DNA of 34,416 nt from an uncultured Agathobaculum sp. (GTDB taxonomy: Bacteria > Bacillota > Clostridia > Oscillospirales > Butyricicoccaceae), in the NCBI RefSeq assembly GCF_944384695.1, contig NZ_CALWUQ010000019.1, positions 1 through 34,416 on the forward strand. The letters run 5' to 3'. The stretch's first letter is position 1. Each line of letters begins with the position of its first letter. Made by a program: the position numbers and the translations under genes. Under the pieces are notes generated by a model. It was not told the origin of the DNA. It saw only the letters and a program-made list of their open reading frames with translations, and did not search any database. This document shows positions 15,834 to 24,282 of this stretch, one piece after another.

Positions 15834-16726
15834 GTAAGATTACAAAAACCGCGGTCGTCTCAGTGGTCGGCCGCCCGAATGTCGGCAAATCCACGCTGAC
15901 CAATAAGCTGGTGGGACAGAAGGTCGCCATTGTGTCGAGCAAACCGCAGACCACGCGCACGCGCATCACAGGCGTGCTCAGCCGCGGGGATACGCAGTAT
16001 GTTTTTCTGGATACGCCCGGTCTGCACAAGCCGCGCTCCCGTCTGGGCGATTACATGTGCAAGGTCGTGACCGATACTGTGTCCGAGGTGGATGTGGCGG
16101 CGCTGGTGGTCGAGCCGATTGCCAACATCGGCCCAGCAGAGGAGAGTTTAATCCAGCAAATCAAGCAGCATCATATGCCGTCCATCCTGGTCATCAACAA
16201 GATTGATACCATCAAAAAGGAAGAACTGCTTGCGGTGATTGCAGTGTATGCGCAGGCGCATGACTTCGATGCAGTGGTGCCGGTTTCGGCGCGCACGGGC
16301 GAAGGGCTGAATGATTTCCTGTCCGAGGTGGACAAGTATGCGCTCGAAGGTCCGCAGCTGTTCCCGGAGGATATGGTGTCCGACCAGCCGGAGCGGCAGC
16401 TTGTGGCTGAGATTGTGCGCGAAAAAATGCTGCGGCTGCTTGACCGGGAGGTGCCGCACGGCGTTGCCGTCGGCATAGAGCGCTGGAACGAGCGCGAGGA
16501 CGGCCTTGTGGAAATAAACGCGGTCATCTACTGCGAAAAGAGCAGCCACAAGGGCATCATCATCGGCAAGCAGGGCGCTATGCTCAAGGAGATTGGCCGT
16601 CAGGCGCGTGTAGACATCGAGCGCATGCTGGATGCAAAGGTGTTCCTTGAGCTGTGGGTCAAGGTCAAGGAAGGCTGGCGTAACAATCAGTACCAGATGC
16701 GCAACTTCGGCTACGAGGAGCAGTAA
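15830..16726 (+). CDS. era: GTPase Era
   Basis: A 298-residue Era GTPase, which binds the 3' end of 16S rRNA and assists assembly of the small ribosomal subunit. The G domain shows G1 GRPNVGKST at residues 14-22, the switch block KPQTTRTRITGV, G3 DTPGLHKP near 60, G4 NKID near 123 and G5 SARTGEG near 150. The C-terminal KH domain shows KGIIIGKQGAMLKEIG near 240. The frame is open further upstream, but ATG 15830 is chosen because it overlaps the dgkA stop by 4 nt and starts at the usual N-terminus. Its stop directly abuts the recO start. Confidence 0.96.
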   Translation: MSKITKTAVVSVVGRPNVGKSTLTNKLVGQKVAIVSSKPQTTRTRITGVLSRGDTQYVFLDTPGLHKPRSRLGDYMCKVVTDTVSEVDVAALVVEPIANIGPAEESLIQQIKQHHMPSILVINKIDTIKKEELLAVIAVYAQAHDFDAVVPVSARTGEGLNDFLSEVDKYALEGPQLFPEDMVSDQPERQLVAEIVREKMLRLLDREVPHGVAVGIERWNEREDGLVEINAVIYCEKSSHKGIIIGKQGAMLKEIGRQARVDIERMLDAKVFLELWVKVKEGWRNNQYQMRNFGYEEQ

Positions 16727-17488
16727 ATGGCGGAGGTCAGGCTGCGTGCGCTCATTTTGCGCGAGGTAGATTTCGGTGATTTTGACCGCTATCTGACCGT
16801 ACTGACCGAATACGGCCGCAAGAGCGAAATCCTGTATAAAAACGCGCGGCGGGGCAAAAAGCAAAACCCTGCCGCGCGGCAGTTTTGTTATTCCGAGCTG
16901 ATTTTGTCCGAGCGGGGCGGGAAATACGCCTTGCGGGATGCTGATTTGGTGCACTCCTTTTTTTCACTTGCGGAGGATATCGAGCGGTACGCGCTCGCAT
17001 GCTATCTGGCGGAGGTTGCGGGTGCGGTGACCGGACCGGACGAGGACAGTCCTGCGGTGAGCCGACTGCTGCTGCACGCATTGTACGCGCTGGAAGGAAA
17101 AAAACGCGACCCCGCGCTTGTCAAAGCCGCGTTTGAATGGCGCGTGCTGGCGGAAAGCGGCTATGCGCCCGACCTTGCGGATTGCGGCGTGTGCGGGCAG
17201 CCGATTATGCAGCCGCCCGTATGTTTTTCCGTGCGTGCGGGTACAGCAGCCGATGAAAAGTGCGCCGCGCGTATTGGTGGGTATGAGCGGCTTGCGGACG
17301 GGGCGCTGCGCGCGATTTTGCATGTCCTGTCGGCTGAGCCGCAAAAGGCGTATGCCTTTGCGCTGTCCGGTCCGGCAAGGGAGCAGTTCTGCCGCATGGC
17401 AGAAGCGTATGTGCAATACCACCTTGGCCGTGGCTTTGACAGTTTGGTATTTTACCGTTCCCTTCAAACGAAAGGGGAAAAGCCATGA
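16727..17488 (+). CDS. recO: DNA repair protein RecO
   Basis: A 253-residue RecO, which helps load RecA on SSB-coated single-stranded DNA in recombinational repair. The N-terminal OB-fold is seen in the EVRLRALILREVDFGDFDRY start and EYGRKSEILYKNARRGK. A helical core follows. A Cys cluster with CGVC near residues 150-153 and further Cys near 162 and 178 fits the zinc finger of many Firmicute RecO proteins. The start codon follows the era stop without any gap, so translation is coupled to era. Its last codons overlap the next gene by 4 nt. Confidence 0.93.
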   Translation: MAEVRLRALILREVDFGDFDRYLTVLTEYGRKSEILYKNARRGKKQNPAARQFCYSELILSERGGKYALRDADLVHSFFSLAEDIERYALACYLAEVAGAVTGPDEDSPAVSRLLLHALYALEGKKRDPALVKAAFEWRVLAESGYAPDLADCGVCGQPIMQPPVCFSVRAGTAADEKCAARIGGYERLADGALRAILHVLSAEPQKAYAFALSGPAREQFCRMAEAYVQYHLGRGFDSLVFYRSLQTKGEKP

Positions 17489-17910
17489 TTGTGCGAAAGA
17501 ATATGGTGGTAAAGCAGACTTCTTTGCGGTTTTCGGTATATGTGCAGCTTGTGCTCGATGGCATTGCGGCGGCAGTTTTTCTGCTTAGCTGGCTTGCAAA
17601 CATAAAACCCTATGTCGTGATACTGGGGCTGATGCTGCTTTCGTTGGCCAACACGTTTCTGTGCGGCCATTATCTGCTGCGTGACTGTAAGCAGTATCTG
17701 CCGAATGACGAGTATCAGCGTCTTGCCGCGCGATACTTTCCTTATGGCAGCCACTGGCTGTGGGTACTGCTGCAATACAGGCAGCTTCGCGGTATGACCA
17801 GCGAAACGGGGCGTTTGCTTTTGCGCATTTGGCTGCGCACAATGGGCTTGATTGCAGGCTCGATGCTGGGTATTTATCTGCTGGTTTTGCTGTTTACCTT
17901 TTTTGTGTGA
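17485..17910 (+). CDS. Hypothetical membrane protein between recO and mutS2
   Basis: A 141-residue membrane protein I cannot assign. Three hydrophobic segments are visible: about residues 20-39, 44-62 and 116-139. Between the second and third lies a polar, Tyr/Arg-rich loop of about 50 residues (around YLPNDEYQRLAARYFPYGS), probably cytoplasmic. Its ATG overlaps the recO stop by 4 nt, and a GAAAGGGGAAAAGCC ribosome binding region precedes it, so it is part of the operon. mutS2 begins 23 nt after its stop. No link to repair or cell-wall work can be shown beyond position. Confidence 0.7.
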   Translation: MIVRKNMVVKQTSLRFSVYVQLVLDGIAAAVFLLSWLANIKPYVVILGLMLLSLANTFLCGHYLLRDCKQYLPNDEYQRLAARYFPYGSHWLWVLLQYRQLRGMTSETGRLLLRIWLRTMGLIAGSMLGIYLLVLLFTFFV

Positions 17911-17933
17911 AACACGCTTTTGGAGAGGAAGCT

Positions 17934-20327
17934 ATGAATCGTTTGGGCGAAAAATCCTTAAAAACACTGGAATATTACGAAATTTTGGAGCGGCTCGCGG
18001 CACAGGCCGCGTCGGATGCGGCGAAAGAAAAGTGCCGTGCGCTGCGGCCGCTCGATGACCACGAGCAGGCGCAGGTCTGGATGGACCAGACAACGGATGC
18101 CAAAAACCGCATGATTCGGCATGGCAGCCCGTCGTTTGGCGGCATCCGTGCGGTGGGTGCGATTTTGCAGCGCGCCGACCGCGGCGGCACGCTCAATCCG
18201 CGCGAGCTGCTCGATGTGGCGAGCCTACTGCAAACCGCGCGCCGTGCGCTCGTATACGATGCGGAGCAGGAGGAAAAAACGGCGTTGACGCCGATTTTCG
18301 GCCTGCTGTCCGGTAACCGCGCGCTGGAGGAGGCCATCACGACCGCAATTGTGTCCGAGGAAGAGATTGCGGATGGAGCTTCTCCCGAGCTGTTGTCCAT
18401 CCGCCGCGAATTGCGGCGTATTTCGGGCAAGGTGCGCGAGACGCTGAATCGCTTGATTTCGGGAGAGCGCTCGAAATATTTACAGGAAACCATTATCACC
18501 CAGCGCAACGGGCGTTTTGTCGTGCCGGTCAAGGCGGAACATCGAGGCGATATTCCGGGTCTGGTGCATGACACCTCGTCCACCGGCGCGACCGTATTCG
18601 TCGAGCCGCAACAGGTAGTGGAAATCAATAATCAGATTAAGGTGCTCGAAGGCCGCGAGGAAGCCGAAATCGAGCGCATTCTTGCGGAATTGTCGGGCGA
18701 AGTGGCAAATTACAAAAACGCAATTGCGCAGGATTTTGACGCGCTTGTGTCGCTTGATTTTGTGTTTGCGCGTGCCAAACTCTCGTTTGAGATGAACGCT
18801 GCCGCGCCTGTGCTTGCGGAAGGAAGCGGCCGCTGCCGTTTGCTGCGCGCGCGGCATCCGCTGCTGGATAAGGACAAGGCGGTGCCAATCGACATCGCCA
18901 TTGGCGGCGAGTATGATACGCTGGTCATCACCGGCCCGAACACGGGCGGCAAAACCGTGTCGCTCAAAACGCTGGGCCTTTTGTCGCTTATGACGGCCTC
19001 GGGTCTGCATATTCCGGCAAATGAGCAATCCGAGATTGCACTATTTGAGCATGTTTATGCCGATATCGGCGACGAGCAGAGCATTGAACAGTCGCTGTCC
19101 ACGTTCTCCGCGCACATGAAAACCATTGTGTCCATCATGGATTGCTGTGCGCAGGGCGATTTGGTGCTGTTTGACGAGCTGGGCGCGGGCACCGACCCGG
19201 TCGAGGGCGCGGCGCTTGCGGTCGCGGTGATTGGCTATGCACGGCAGATGGGCGCGTGCGTAGCGGCGACGACGCACTATGCGGAGCTGAAAACCTTTGC
19301 GCTCACGACCGACGGCGTGGAAAACGCCTCGTGCGAGTTTAATGTGCAGTCCCTGCAGCCGACTTACCGACTGCTGACCGGTATCCCCGGCAAATCCAAT
19401 GCGTTTGCCATCGCGGCGCGTCTGGGGCTTCAGCCGACCATCATCGAGCGGGCAAAGGAGCAGGTTTCGACCGAGGATGCGCGCTTTGAGGATGTGCTGG
19501 CAGAGTTGGAGCGTGAGCGCCGCCGTGTCGAACAGATGCGGGATGAGGCGGCTAAAATGCGTTCGGCGGCGCAGTCCGAGCGCGATAAGATGCGCGCTGA
19601 GCGCGACGCGGCGGAGCAGCGTGCCGATAAGCTGTTGGAAAGCGCGCGCAGCCAAGCGGACCGGATACTCAAGGATGCCCGCATGACGGCGGAAACGGTG
19701 TTCGACGAGCTGGAGGATTTGAAAAAGAAGTCGCAGAAGAAAAATGCCGACCAGAATCTTGCCGCGGCCAAGGCTGCGCTGCGCGGGGTCATCACACAGA
19801 CCGAAAATGAGCAGCGCCGTGGCGTGCAAAAGCGCGTGGTCGAGGCGGATGAGCAGCGCCCGGTCAAAAAGGGAGACCGCGTGCGGCTGCTGAACGTCGG
19901 CGGCGTGTTGGCGGATGTGCTTGCGCCTGCAGATAAGAGCGGCAATGTGCAGGTGCAGGCCGGGCCGATGAAAATGACGGTCAAAGAGAATGAACTGCGT
20001 TTGGTGGAGGAAAACAAACCCGCCAAAAAGTCTGCGCCGCAGCCGCGCCGGTCTGCGCCTGCGCGCGAGCTGAACCTGCGCTCGGCGGCCAGCGAGGTCG
20101 ATGTGCGCGGTATGAGCGCGGAAGAAGCGCTTTTTGAGGTGGATAACTTCCTGTCCCGTGCAATCATGGCGGGGCTGCCGTCGGTTACGGTCATCCATGG
20201 CAAGGGTACGGGTGTGCTGCGAAACGCTGTGCAGCAGCATCTTAGAAGCAATAAGCGGGTCAAAAGCGTGCGAAGCGGCGTTTACGGCGAAGGGGAGCAG
20301 GGTGTGACCATCGTGGAGCTTCGCTGA
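17934..20327 (+). CDS. mutS2: Endonuclease MutS2
   Basis: A 797-residue MutS2, a MutS-like ATPase with nuclease domain. In Firmicutes it suppresses homologous recombination and can split collided ribosomes. The N-terminal helical core and clamp (to about residue 300) lead to an ABC-type ATPase: Walker A GPNTGGKTVSLK near residue 332, the ST-type loop SLSTFSAHMK, Walker B LVLFDELGAGTDP near 405-420. A long Arg/Glu/Ala-rich coiled coil spans about 515-620, followed by an SH3-like or KOW-type segment around KKGDRVRLLNVGG. The C-terminal Smr nuclease domain covers about 717-797, with VDVRGMSAEEAL and VIHGKGTGVLR. ATG 17934 is preceded by GGAGAGGAAG. It lacks the MutS mismatch-recognition domain, as is normal for MutS2. 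No terminator follows directly. Confidence 0.96.
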   Translation: MNRLGEKSLKTLEYYEILERLAAQAASDAAKEKCRALRPLDDHEQAQVWMDQTTDAKNRMIRHGSPSFGGIRAVGAILQRADRGGTLNPRELLDVASLLQTARRALVYDAEQEEKTALTPIFGLLSGNRALEEAITTAIVSEEEIADGASPELLSIRRELRRISGKVRETLNRLISGERSKYLQETIITQRNGRFVVPVKAEHRGDIPGLVHDTSSTGATVFVEPQQVVEINNQIKVLEGREEAEIERILAELSGEVANYKNAIAQDFDALVSLDFVFARAKLSFEMNAAAPVLAEGSGRCRLLRARHPLLDKDKAVPIDIAIGGEYDTLVITGPNTGGKTVSLKTLGLLSLMTASGLHIPANEQSEIALFEHVYADIGDEQSIEQSLSTFSAHMKTIVSIMDCCAQGDLVLFDELGAGTDPVEGAALAVAVIGYARQMGACVAATTHYAELKTFALTTDGVENASCEFNVQSLQPTYRLLTGIPGKSNAFAIAARLGLQPTIIERAKEQVSTEDARFEDVLAELERERRRVEQMRDEAAKMRSAAQSERDKMRAERDAAEQRADKLLESARSQADRILKDARMTAETVFDELEDLKKKSQKKNADQNLAAAKAALRGVITQTENEQRRGVQKRVVEADEQRPVKKGDRVRLLNVGGVLADVLAPADKSGNVQVQAGPMKMTVKENELRLVEENKPAKKSAPQPRRSAPARELNLRSAASEVDVRGMSAEEALFEVDNFLSRAIMAGLPSVTVIHGKGTGVLRNAVQQHLRSNKRVKSVRSGVYGEGEQGVTIVELR

Positions 20328-20464
20328 AACCGGTTTCGGCTGTTGCATAAAAATTTGAACATCCTTTCGCGCAAAACCGGCATACAGGGCAAAATGCCTT
20401 ATATTTTGACGAAATACAGGAAAAATTTCATCAAAAACGCAAATGCGGCAAAGGCAAAATAGCC

Positions 20465-20493
20465 TTGACGAAATCGACAAAAGGGGATAGACT
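20465..20493 (+). promoter_or_regulatory. Promoter for the HPr-like gene
   Basis: TTGACG (20465-20470), 17 nt, TAGACT (20488-20493), 40 nt before the gene. The gap from mutS2 (about 200 nt) also contains a second TTGACGAAAT at about 20405, two short hairpins (AAGGC/GCCTT around 20452-20466 and GGGC/GCC around 20390), and a palindrome GAAACCGGTTTC at the mutS2 stop. None is followed by a T-run strong enough to call a terminator. Confidence 0.6.
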
Positions 20494-20532
20494 ATATATA
20501 TCGGATTTGAAGAAATAGGAGCGATGCAGATT

Positions 20533-20796
20533 ATGTATTCGAAAGAGGTACAGGTTACCAATCAGGTAGGCTTATATGCCCGTCCCGCAACTTTTTTTAT
20601 TCAGAAGGCAAATGAGTTCAAGTCGACGATCCTGGTAGAGAAGGAAGAGCGCCGCGTCAATGCGAAGAGCTTGCTCGGCATCCTGTCCTTGGGCATCACC
20701 AAGGGCACTACCATCAACCTGATCGCGGACGGCCCGGACGAAGAAGAGGCTGTTTCTGCTCTGGTTGAGCTGATTACGTCCAATTTTACCGACTAA
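20533..20796 (+). CDS. HPr/Crh-like protein with Tyr at position 15 and Ser46 kept
   Basis: An 87-residue HPr fold protein. HPr normally carries phosphate from enzyme I on His15 to sugar PTS enzymes, and in Firmicutes is phosphorylated on Ser46 by HPr kinase to work with CcpA in catabolite repression. Counting from ATG 20533, the active-site motif reads VGLYARPA: residue 15 is Tyr (codon TAT), not His. The regulatory motif NAKSLLGILSLG keeps Ser at exactly position 46. A protein like this cannot take part in His-type phosphotransfer and resembles Crh of Bacillus, which has Gln at 15 and acts only in regulation. Start 20533 is preferred because AGGAG lies 11 nt upstream; the alternative ATG 20524 is only 2 nt from it. 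No enzyme I or second HPr is seen nearby. It has its own promoter and terminator. Confidence 0.88.
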   Translation: MYSKEVQVTNQVGLYARPATFFIQKANEFKSTILVEKEERRVNAKSLLGILSLGITKGTTINLIADGPDEEEAVSALVELITSNFTD

Positions 20797-20816
20797 GTTA
20801 TCGCATCCTGAGAAAA

Positions 20817-20843
20817 AGCGCCGAATTGCTCGGCGCTTTTTTT
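20817..20843 (+). terminator. Intrinsic terminator of the HPr-like gene
   Basis: Perfect 8-bp arms AGCGCCGA 20817-20824 and TCGGCGCT 20830-20837, loop ATTGC, followed by TTTTTTT. The stem extends with AAAA/TTTT. It ends 37 nt before uvrC, so uvrC needs read-through or an unseen promoter. Confidence 0.9.
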
Positions 20844-20880
20844 ATCGGAGGAGTTGGCGGCGAAAAGGAGGCGGTTTGCC

Positions 20881-22704
20881 GTGACAAGAGAACATCTCAA
20901 GGAGCGCGTGCGGCGTCTGCCGATGCAGCCGGGTGTGTATCTGCACAAGGATAAAACCGGCAAAGTGATTTATGTCGGTAAGGCCAAGCTGCTGCGCAAC
21001 CGCGTGTCCAACTACTTTCAGCCGCCTGAGCGGCTCAACGCCAAAACCAGACAACTGGTCAGCCATATCGACGATTTTGACATCATCGTGACCGAAAGCG
21101 AGTTTGAAGCGCTGGTTTTGGAAAATTCGATGATTAAAAAGTACAAGCCTAAGTACAATATCCTCTTGAAGGATGACAAGGGCTATCCCTATATTCGGCT
21201 CAATACAGATGCGCCCTATCCGGCATTTACGGTTGTTTCCCGTCCGGGGCACGATGGGGCACGCTATTTTGGCCCCTATCCGGGCCGCGTGGCCGCCCGG
21301 CGTGCAATTGATACGATCAGCGAAGCGCTGCTGCTCAAAACCTGTTCGCGGGTATTCCCGCGCGACATCGGCAAAGACCGTCCGTGCCTCAATCAGCATT
21401 TGGGGCGCTGCTGCGCTCCTTGCACGGGCAAAGTCAGCCCGGAGGAATACCATACGCTGATTGATCAGGCGATTGCGCTGTTTGAGGGCAACGCGAAGCT
21501 GCTGGAAAGGGATTTGACCGAAAAGATGAACGAAGCGGCGGAGGAACTGCAATTTGAGCGCGCGGCGATGCTGCGTGACCGTTTGCGTGCCGTGCAGAAG
21601 CTGGGCACACGGCAGCATGTGGTCGCGGGCGCGTTTGCGGAGCTGGACGTCATTGCATTTGTGCAGGGGCAGACGCGCGCATGCGTATGCGTGCTGCACT
21701 ATGCGGGCGGCGCTTTGCAGGATAAAGAATATACGCTGTTTCACTTGACCGGGAGCGATGCGGCCGAGGTGCTGGCCTCTTTCGTCAAGCAATACTATGC
21801 GCAGCGTAGCGCGGTGCCGAAAACCGTGCTGCTTTCGCATGAGATTGAGGAACAGGATGCGGTGGGGGAGTATCTGTCCTCGATTGCTCAGCGGAAGGTC
21901 GAATTGGCGGTACCGCAGCGCGGCGAGCGCCGCGTATTGACGCGGCTGGCGGAGAAAAATGCGCGCGAAGAGATAGAACGGCGTGAAAAACAATCGGAAC
22001 GGCGGCATAAATCGCTGGAATTGCTGCAAAATGTGACCGGTATGCTGGCGCTGCCGCTGCGGTTGGAAGCATATGATATTTCCAACTTTGCCGGACAGGA
22101 TACGGTCGGCTCAATGGTCGTGTTCGTGGAAGGACAGCCGAAAAAAAGCGAATATCGCAAGTTTAAGATTGCCTGTGCGGCAAATGGGCAGGATGACTAC
22201 GCATCCATGCGGGAAATGCTCACGCGCCGTGTGCAGCGTTATGTGGACGGCGATGAAAAATTTTCGCCGCTGCCGAATGCATTTCTGATTGACGGCGGTT
22301 TGGGACATGTCCGCGTATGCAAAGAGGTGCTCGATTCGTTTGGGCTGCAAACGCCTTGCTTTGGCATGGTCAAGGATGATAAGCACCGCACCCGAGCGTT
22401 GGTTGCGCCGGATGGGCGCGAATTCGGCATTTCGGCAACGCCTGCGCTGTTTGCGCTGATTGGACGGATTCAGGAAGAGGTGCACCGGTTTGCGATTGAG
22501 TATAACCGCAAGCTGGGCGGCAAAAAGGTGCGTGGTTCGACACTGGATAAAATCCCCGGTGTGGGCGATAAGCGCCGTACAGATTTGCTGCGGCATTTCG
22601 GCAGTATTGATAATATCCGTAAGGCGAGCGAGCAGGAGTTGGCGCGGATTTTGCCGCGCAATGCCGCGCAGGCGGTGTTTGAGTATTTCCACAAGGAGGA
22701 CTGA
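20881..22704 (+). CDS. uvrC: UvrABC excinuclease subunit C
   Basis: A 607-residue UvrC, the nuclease that makes both incisions around bulky DNA lesions after UvrA/UvrB recognition. The N-terminal GIY-YIG domain is visible as PGVYLHKDKTGKVIYVGKAK near residues 15-34, with the Arg-rich RNRVSNYF after it. A Cys-rich segment CLNQHLGRCCAPC lies near 170-183. The UVR motif that binds UvrB (EEL, FERAAMLRDRL) is near 220-238. The second nuclease (RNase H-like) domain carries YDISNFAG and FLIDGGLGH. A C-terminal helix-hairpin-helix pair (IPGVGDKRRTDLLRHFG, ILPRNAAQAVFEYF) completes it. GTG 20881 is chosen for AAGGAGG 9 nt upstream; the frame is open to 20854 but that part holds the site itself. It opens the uvrC-rsmD-coaD run. 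Confidence 0.95.
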   Translation: MTREHLKERVRRLPMQPGVYLHKDKTGKVIYVGKAKLLRNRVSNYFQPPERLNAKTRQLVSHIDDFDIIVTESEFEALVLENSMIKKYKPKYNILLKDDKGYPYIRLNTDAPYPAFTVVSRPGHDGARYFGPYPGRVAARRAIDTISEALLLKTCSRVFPRDIGKDRPCLNQHLGRCCAPCTGKVSPEEYHTLIDQAIALFEGNAKLLERDLTEKMNEAAEELQFERAAMLRDRLRAVQKLGTRQHVVAGAFAELDVIAFVQGQTRACVCVLHYAGGALQDKEYTLFHLTGSDAAEVLASFVKQYYAQRSAVPKTVLLSHEIEEQDAVGEYLSSIAQRKVELAVPQRGERRVLTRLAEKNAREEIERREKQSERRHKSLELLQNVTGMLALPLRLEAYDISNFAGQDTVGSMVVFVEGQPKKSEYRKFKIACAANGQDDYASMREMLTRRVQRYVDGDEKFSPLPNAFLIDGGLGHVRVCKEVLDSFGLQTPCFGMVKDDKHRTRALVAPDGREFGISATPALFALIGRIQEEVHRFAIEYNRKLGGKKVRGSTLDKIPGVGDKRRTDLLRHFGSIDNIRKASEQELARILPRNAAQAVFEYFHKED

Positions 22705-22707
22705 GCG

Positions 22708-23295
22708 ATGCGTGTGGTATCCGGTACGGCGCGTGGCTGCAAGCTGCAGCCTGTGCCCGGTATGAACACCCGGCCGACGACCGACCGCGTCAAGGAAAAT
22801 GTGTTTAACTTGATTCAGGACCATGTGCGCGGAGCACGGGTGCTCGATTTATTTGCGGGTACGGGACAGCTTGGCATCGAGGCGCTTTCCCGCGGCGCAC
22901 AGCACTGCGATTTTGTGGAGCATAACAAAACGGCATACAATATCGTGTGTAAAAATACAGAAACAGCGCGCGTATCTGAGCGCGCCGGTCTGCACCGTGC
23001 GGAGTCGGATGTTTTCCTTTCGCATGCGGCAAAGCAGGGCTATGACCTGATTTTTCTCGATCCTCCGTACGGCGGCAAGGCTTTAGAAAATGCGCTGGCG
23101 CGCATAGAAACGTTTGACATTCTGTCTGCGGATGGTATAATAATATGCGAAAGTGCAGTAGGGGATCGGTTCACGCATGGGTTTGAGGCCATTCGTGAGC
23201 GCCGCTATGGCGCAACTATGATTACCGTTCTGCGTCGGCGGGACGGCGGAACGGATGAAGAACATGAGAACTGCGATCTATCCGGGCAGCTTTGA
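22708..23295 (+). CDS. rsmD: 16S rRNA (guanine(966)-N2)-methyltransferase RsmD
   Basis: A 195-residue S-adenosylmethionine-dependent methyltransferase that modifies G966 of 16S rRNA. The conserved start MRVVSGTARGCKLQ, the RPTTDRVKENVFN block, the AdoMet-binding motif VLDLFAGTGQLGIEALSRGA and the catalytic DPPYGG motif near residue 116 are all present. It starts 3 nt after the uvrC stop. The C-terminal tail runs about 40 nt into the coaD reading frame, more than is usual; the last dozen residues are Glu/Asp-rich and not typical of the family, so the end may be relaxed. rsmD-coaD is a standard Firmicute pair. Confidence 0.93.
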   Translation: MRVVSGTARGCKLQPVPGMNTRPTTDRVKENVFNLIQDHVRGARVLDLFAGTGQLGIEALSRGAQHCDFVEHNKTAYNIVCKNTETARVSERAGLHRAESDVFLSHAAKQGYDLIFLDPPYGGKALENALARIETFDILSADGIIICESAVGDRFTHGFEAIRERRYGATMITVLRRRDGGTDEEHENCDLSGQL

Positions 23296-23749
23296 CCCGG
23301 TCACTTTGGGCCATCTGGATATCATACGCCGTGCTTCGGTCATGTTTGACCGGCTGATTGTCGCGGTGATGCATAATCAGAATAAAAAGCCGATGTTTTC
23401 AGTGGAGGAACGGATGGAGTTTCTCCGGAGGACAACAAATGGTCTGCCGAATGTGGAGATTGCGTCCTTCGGCGGTCTGCTTGCGGATTATGCCAGACAG
23501 CAGGAAGCCTGCGCGGTGGTCAAGGGCTTGCGCGCGGTTTCGGATTTTGAATATGAATTTCAGATGGCGCTGGCGAATCGGAAGCTGAATCCCCAGTTGG
23601 ATACGGTGTTCCTGATGACGAGCGCGGAATATATGTACCTGTCGTCCTCTGTGGTGAAGGACATTGCAGTACACGGCGGCAGTGTCGCCGGCTTTGTCCC
23701 CGACGGGATTATGCAGGATATTGTGCGCCGCACAAGAAAGGAAGGCTAA
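23255..23749 (+). CDS. coaD: Phosphopantetheine adenylyltransferase CoaD
   Basis: A 164-residue CoaD, which transfers AMP from ATP to 4'-phosphopantetheine, the penultimate step of coenzyme A synthesis. The nucleotidyltransferase motif TxGH appears as TLGHLD, after the YPGSFDP start. NKKPMFSVEERMEFL, AVVKGLRAVSDFEYEFQMALANR and the second motif LSSSVVKDIA are all present, so it should be active. Two starts are possible: 23255 (MKNMRT) and 23264 (MRTAIYPG), the latter at the family's usual N-terminus. Neither has a strong ribosome binding site, and both overlap rsmD, by 41 or 32 nt. Translation probably depends on that of rsmD. The next gene starts 4 nt after its stop. Confidence 0.94.
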   Translation: MKNMRTAIYPGSFDPVTLGHLDIIRRASVMFDRLIVAVMHNQNKKPMFSVEERMEFLRRTTNGLPNVEIASFGGLLADYARQQEACAVVKGLRAVSDFEYEFQMALANRKLNPQLDTVFLMTSAEYMYLSSSVVKDIAVHGGSVAGFVPDGIMQDIVRRTRKEG

Positions 23750-23752
23750 ACG

Positions 23753-24208
23753 ATGGCAACTTTGGACGAACTGATCAACAGCATGTACGATATGGTGCAG
23801 GACGCAAAGGGCATCCCTCTGGCGGGCGAAAAGTGCATCATCGAACGTGACCATCTGCTCGATCTGCTCGATGAGCTGCGCGCGACGCTGCCGAATGATT
23901 TGCAGGCCGCGCAGGATATCGTAGCCAAGCGCAGCGAGATGCTGGCTTCCGGAAAACGCGAGGCAGAGGCAATCCGCCGGCAGGCGGAGGAGGATGCCCG
24001 TCAGATGGTTTCGGAAACCGAAATCGTGGTTGCGGCGCGCCGCAAGGCCAAGGAAGTACAGGGCAATGCGGAAATTCAGGCGCGTGAGCTGCGCCGTGTA
24101 GCCAATGAGTATTGTGAGGATACACTCAAGCGCACGGAGGAAGCGGTGGCGCTTTCGTTGGAGGAAGTGCGCAAAGCGCGTCAGCGATTCAAAAGCATTG
24201 CCAAGTGA
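23753..24208 (+). CDS. Coiled-coil protein (V-ATPase subunit H/F0-b-like)
   Basis: A 151-residue soluble protein without signal or membrane segment. Residues 1-45 form a short domain with KGIPLAGEKCIIERDHLLDLLDELR, a segment I have seen in similar Clostridial proteins found beside coaD. From about 50 to 145 it is one long Ala/Arg/Glu-rich coiled coil, so it probably makes dimers. Automatic methods often name such proteins after ATP synthase subunit b or V-type subunit H or DivIVA because of the coil; no ATPase genes are near. It starts 4 nt after coaD with AAAGGAAGG before it, and a terminator follows. Function unknown; a structural or divisome-related role would only be a guess. Confidence 0.75.
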   Translation: MATLDELINSMYDMVQDAKGIPLAGEKCIIERDHLLDLLDELRATLPNDLQAAQDIVAKRSEMLASGKREAEAIRRQAEEDARQMVSETEIVVAARRKAKEVQGNAEIQARELRRVANEYCEDTLKRTEEAVALSLEEVRKARQRFKSIAK

Positions 24209-24221
24209 AAAACGCGATAAA

Positions 24222-24251
24222 AACAGCTGCCTTTTGGGCGGCTGTTTTTTT
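24222..24251 (+). terminator. Intrinsic terminator of the uvrC-rsmD-coaD run
   Basis: Ten-bp arms AACAGCTGCC 24222-24231 and GGCGGCTGTT 24237-24246 with one G-U pair and a small loop, followed by TTTTTTT to 24251. Confidence 0.88.
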
Positions 24252-24282
24252 GCGTTGTGAAAAAGAAGGGCGGAGAACACCC

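Noticed and set aside
20328..20464. Palindrome GAAACCGGTTTC and two short hairpins after mutS2 as a terminator
   Set aside because: None is followed by a T-run and the stems are short; kept only as a note with the HPr promoter.
19041..20561. 506-codon minus-strand frame opposite mutS2
   Set aside because: Antisense to the complete ATPase, coiled-coil and Smr domains of MutS2; Arg/His/Leu-rich shadow without family features.
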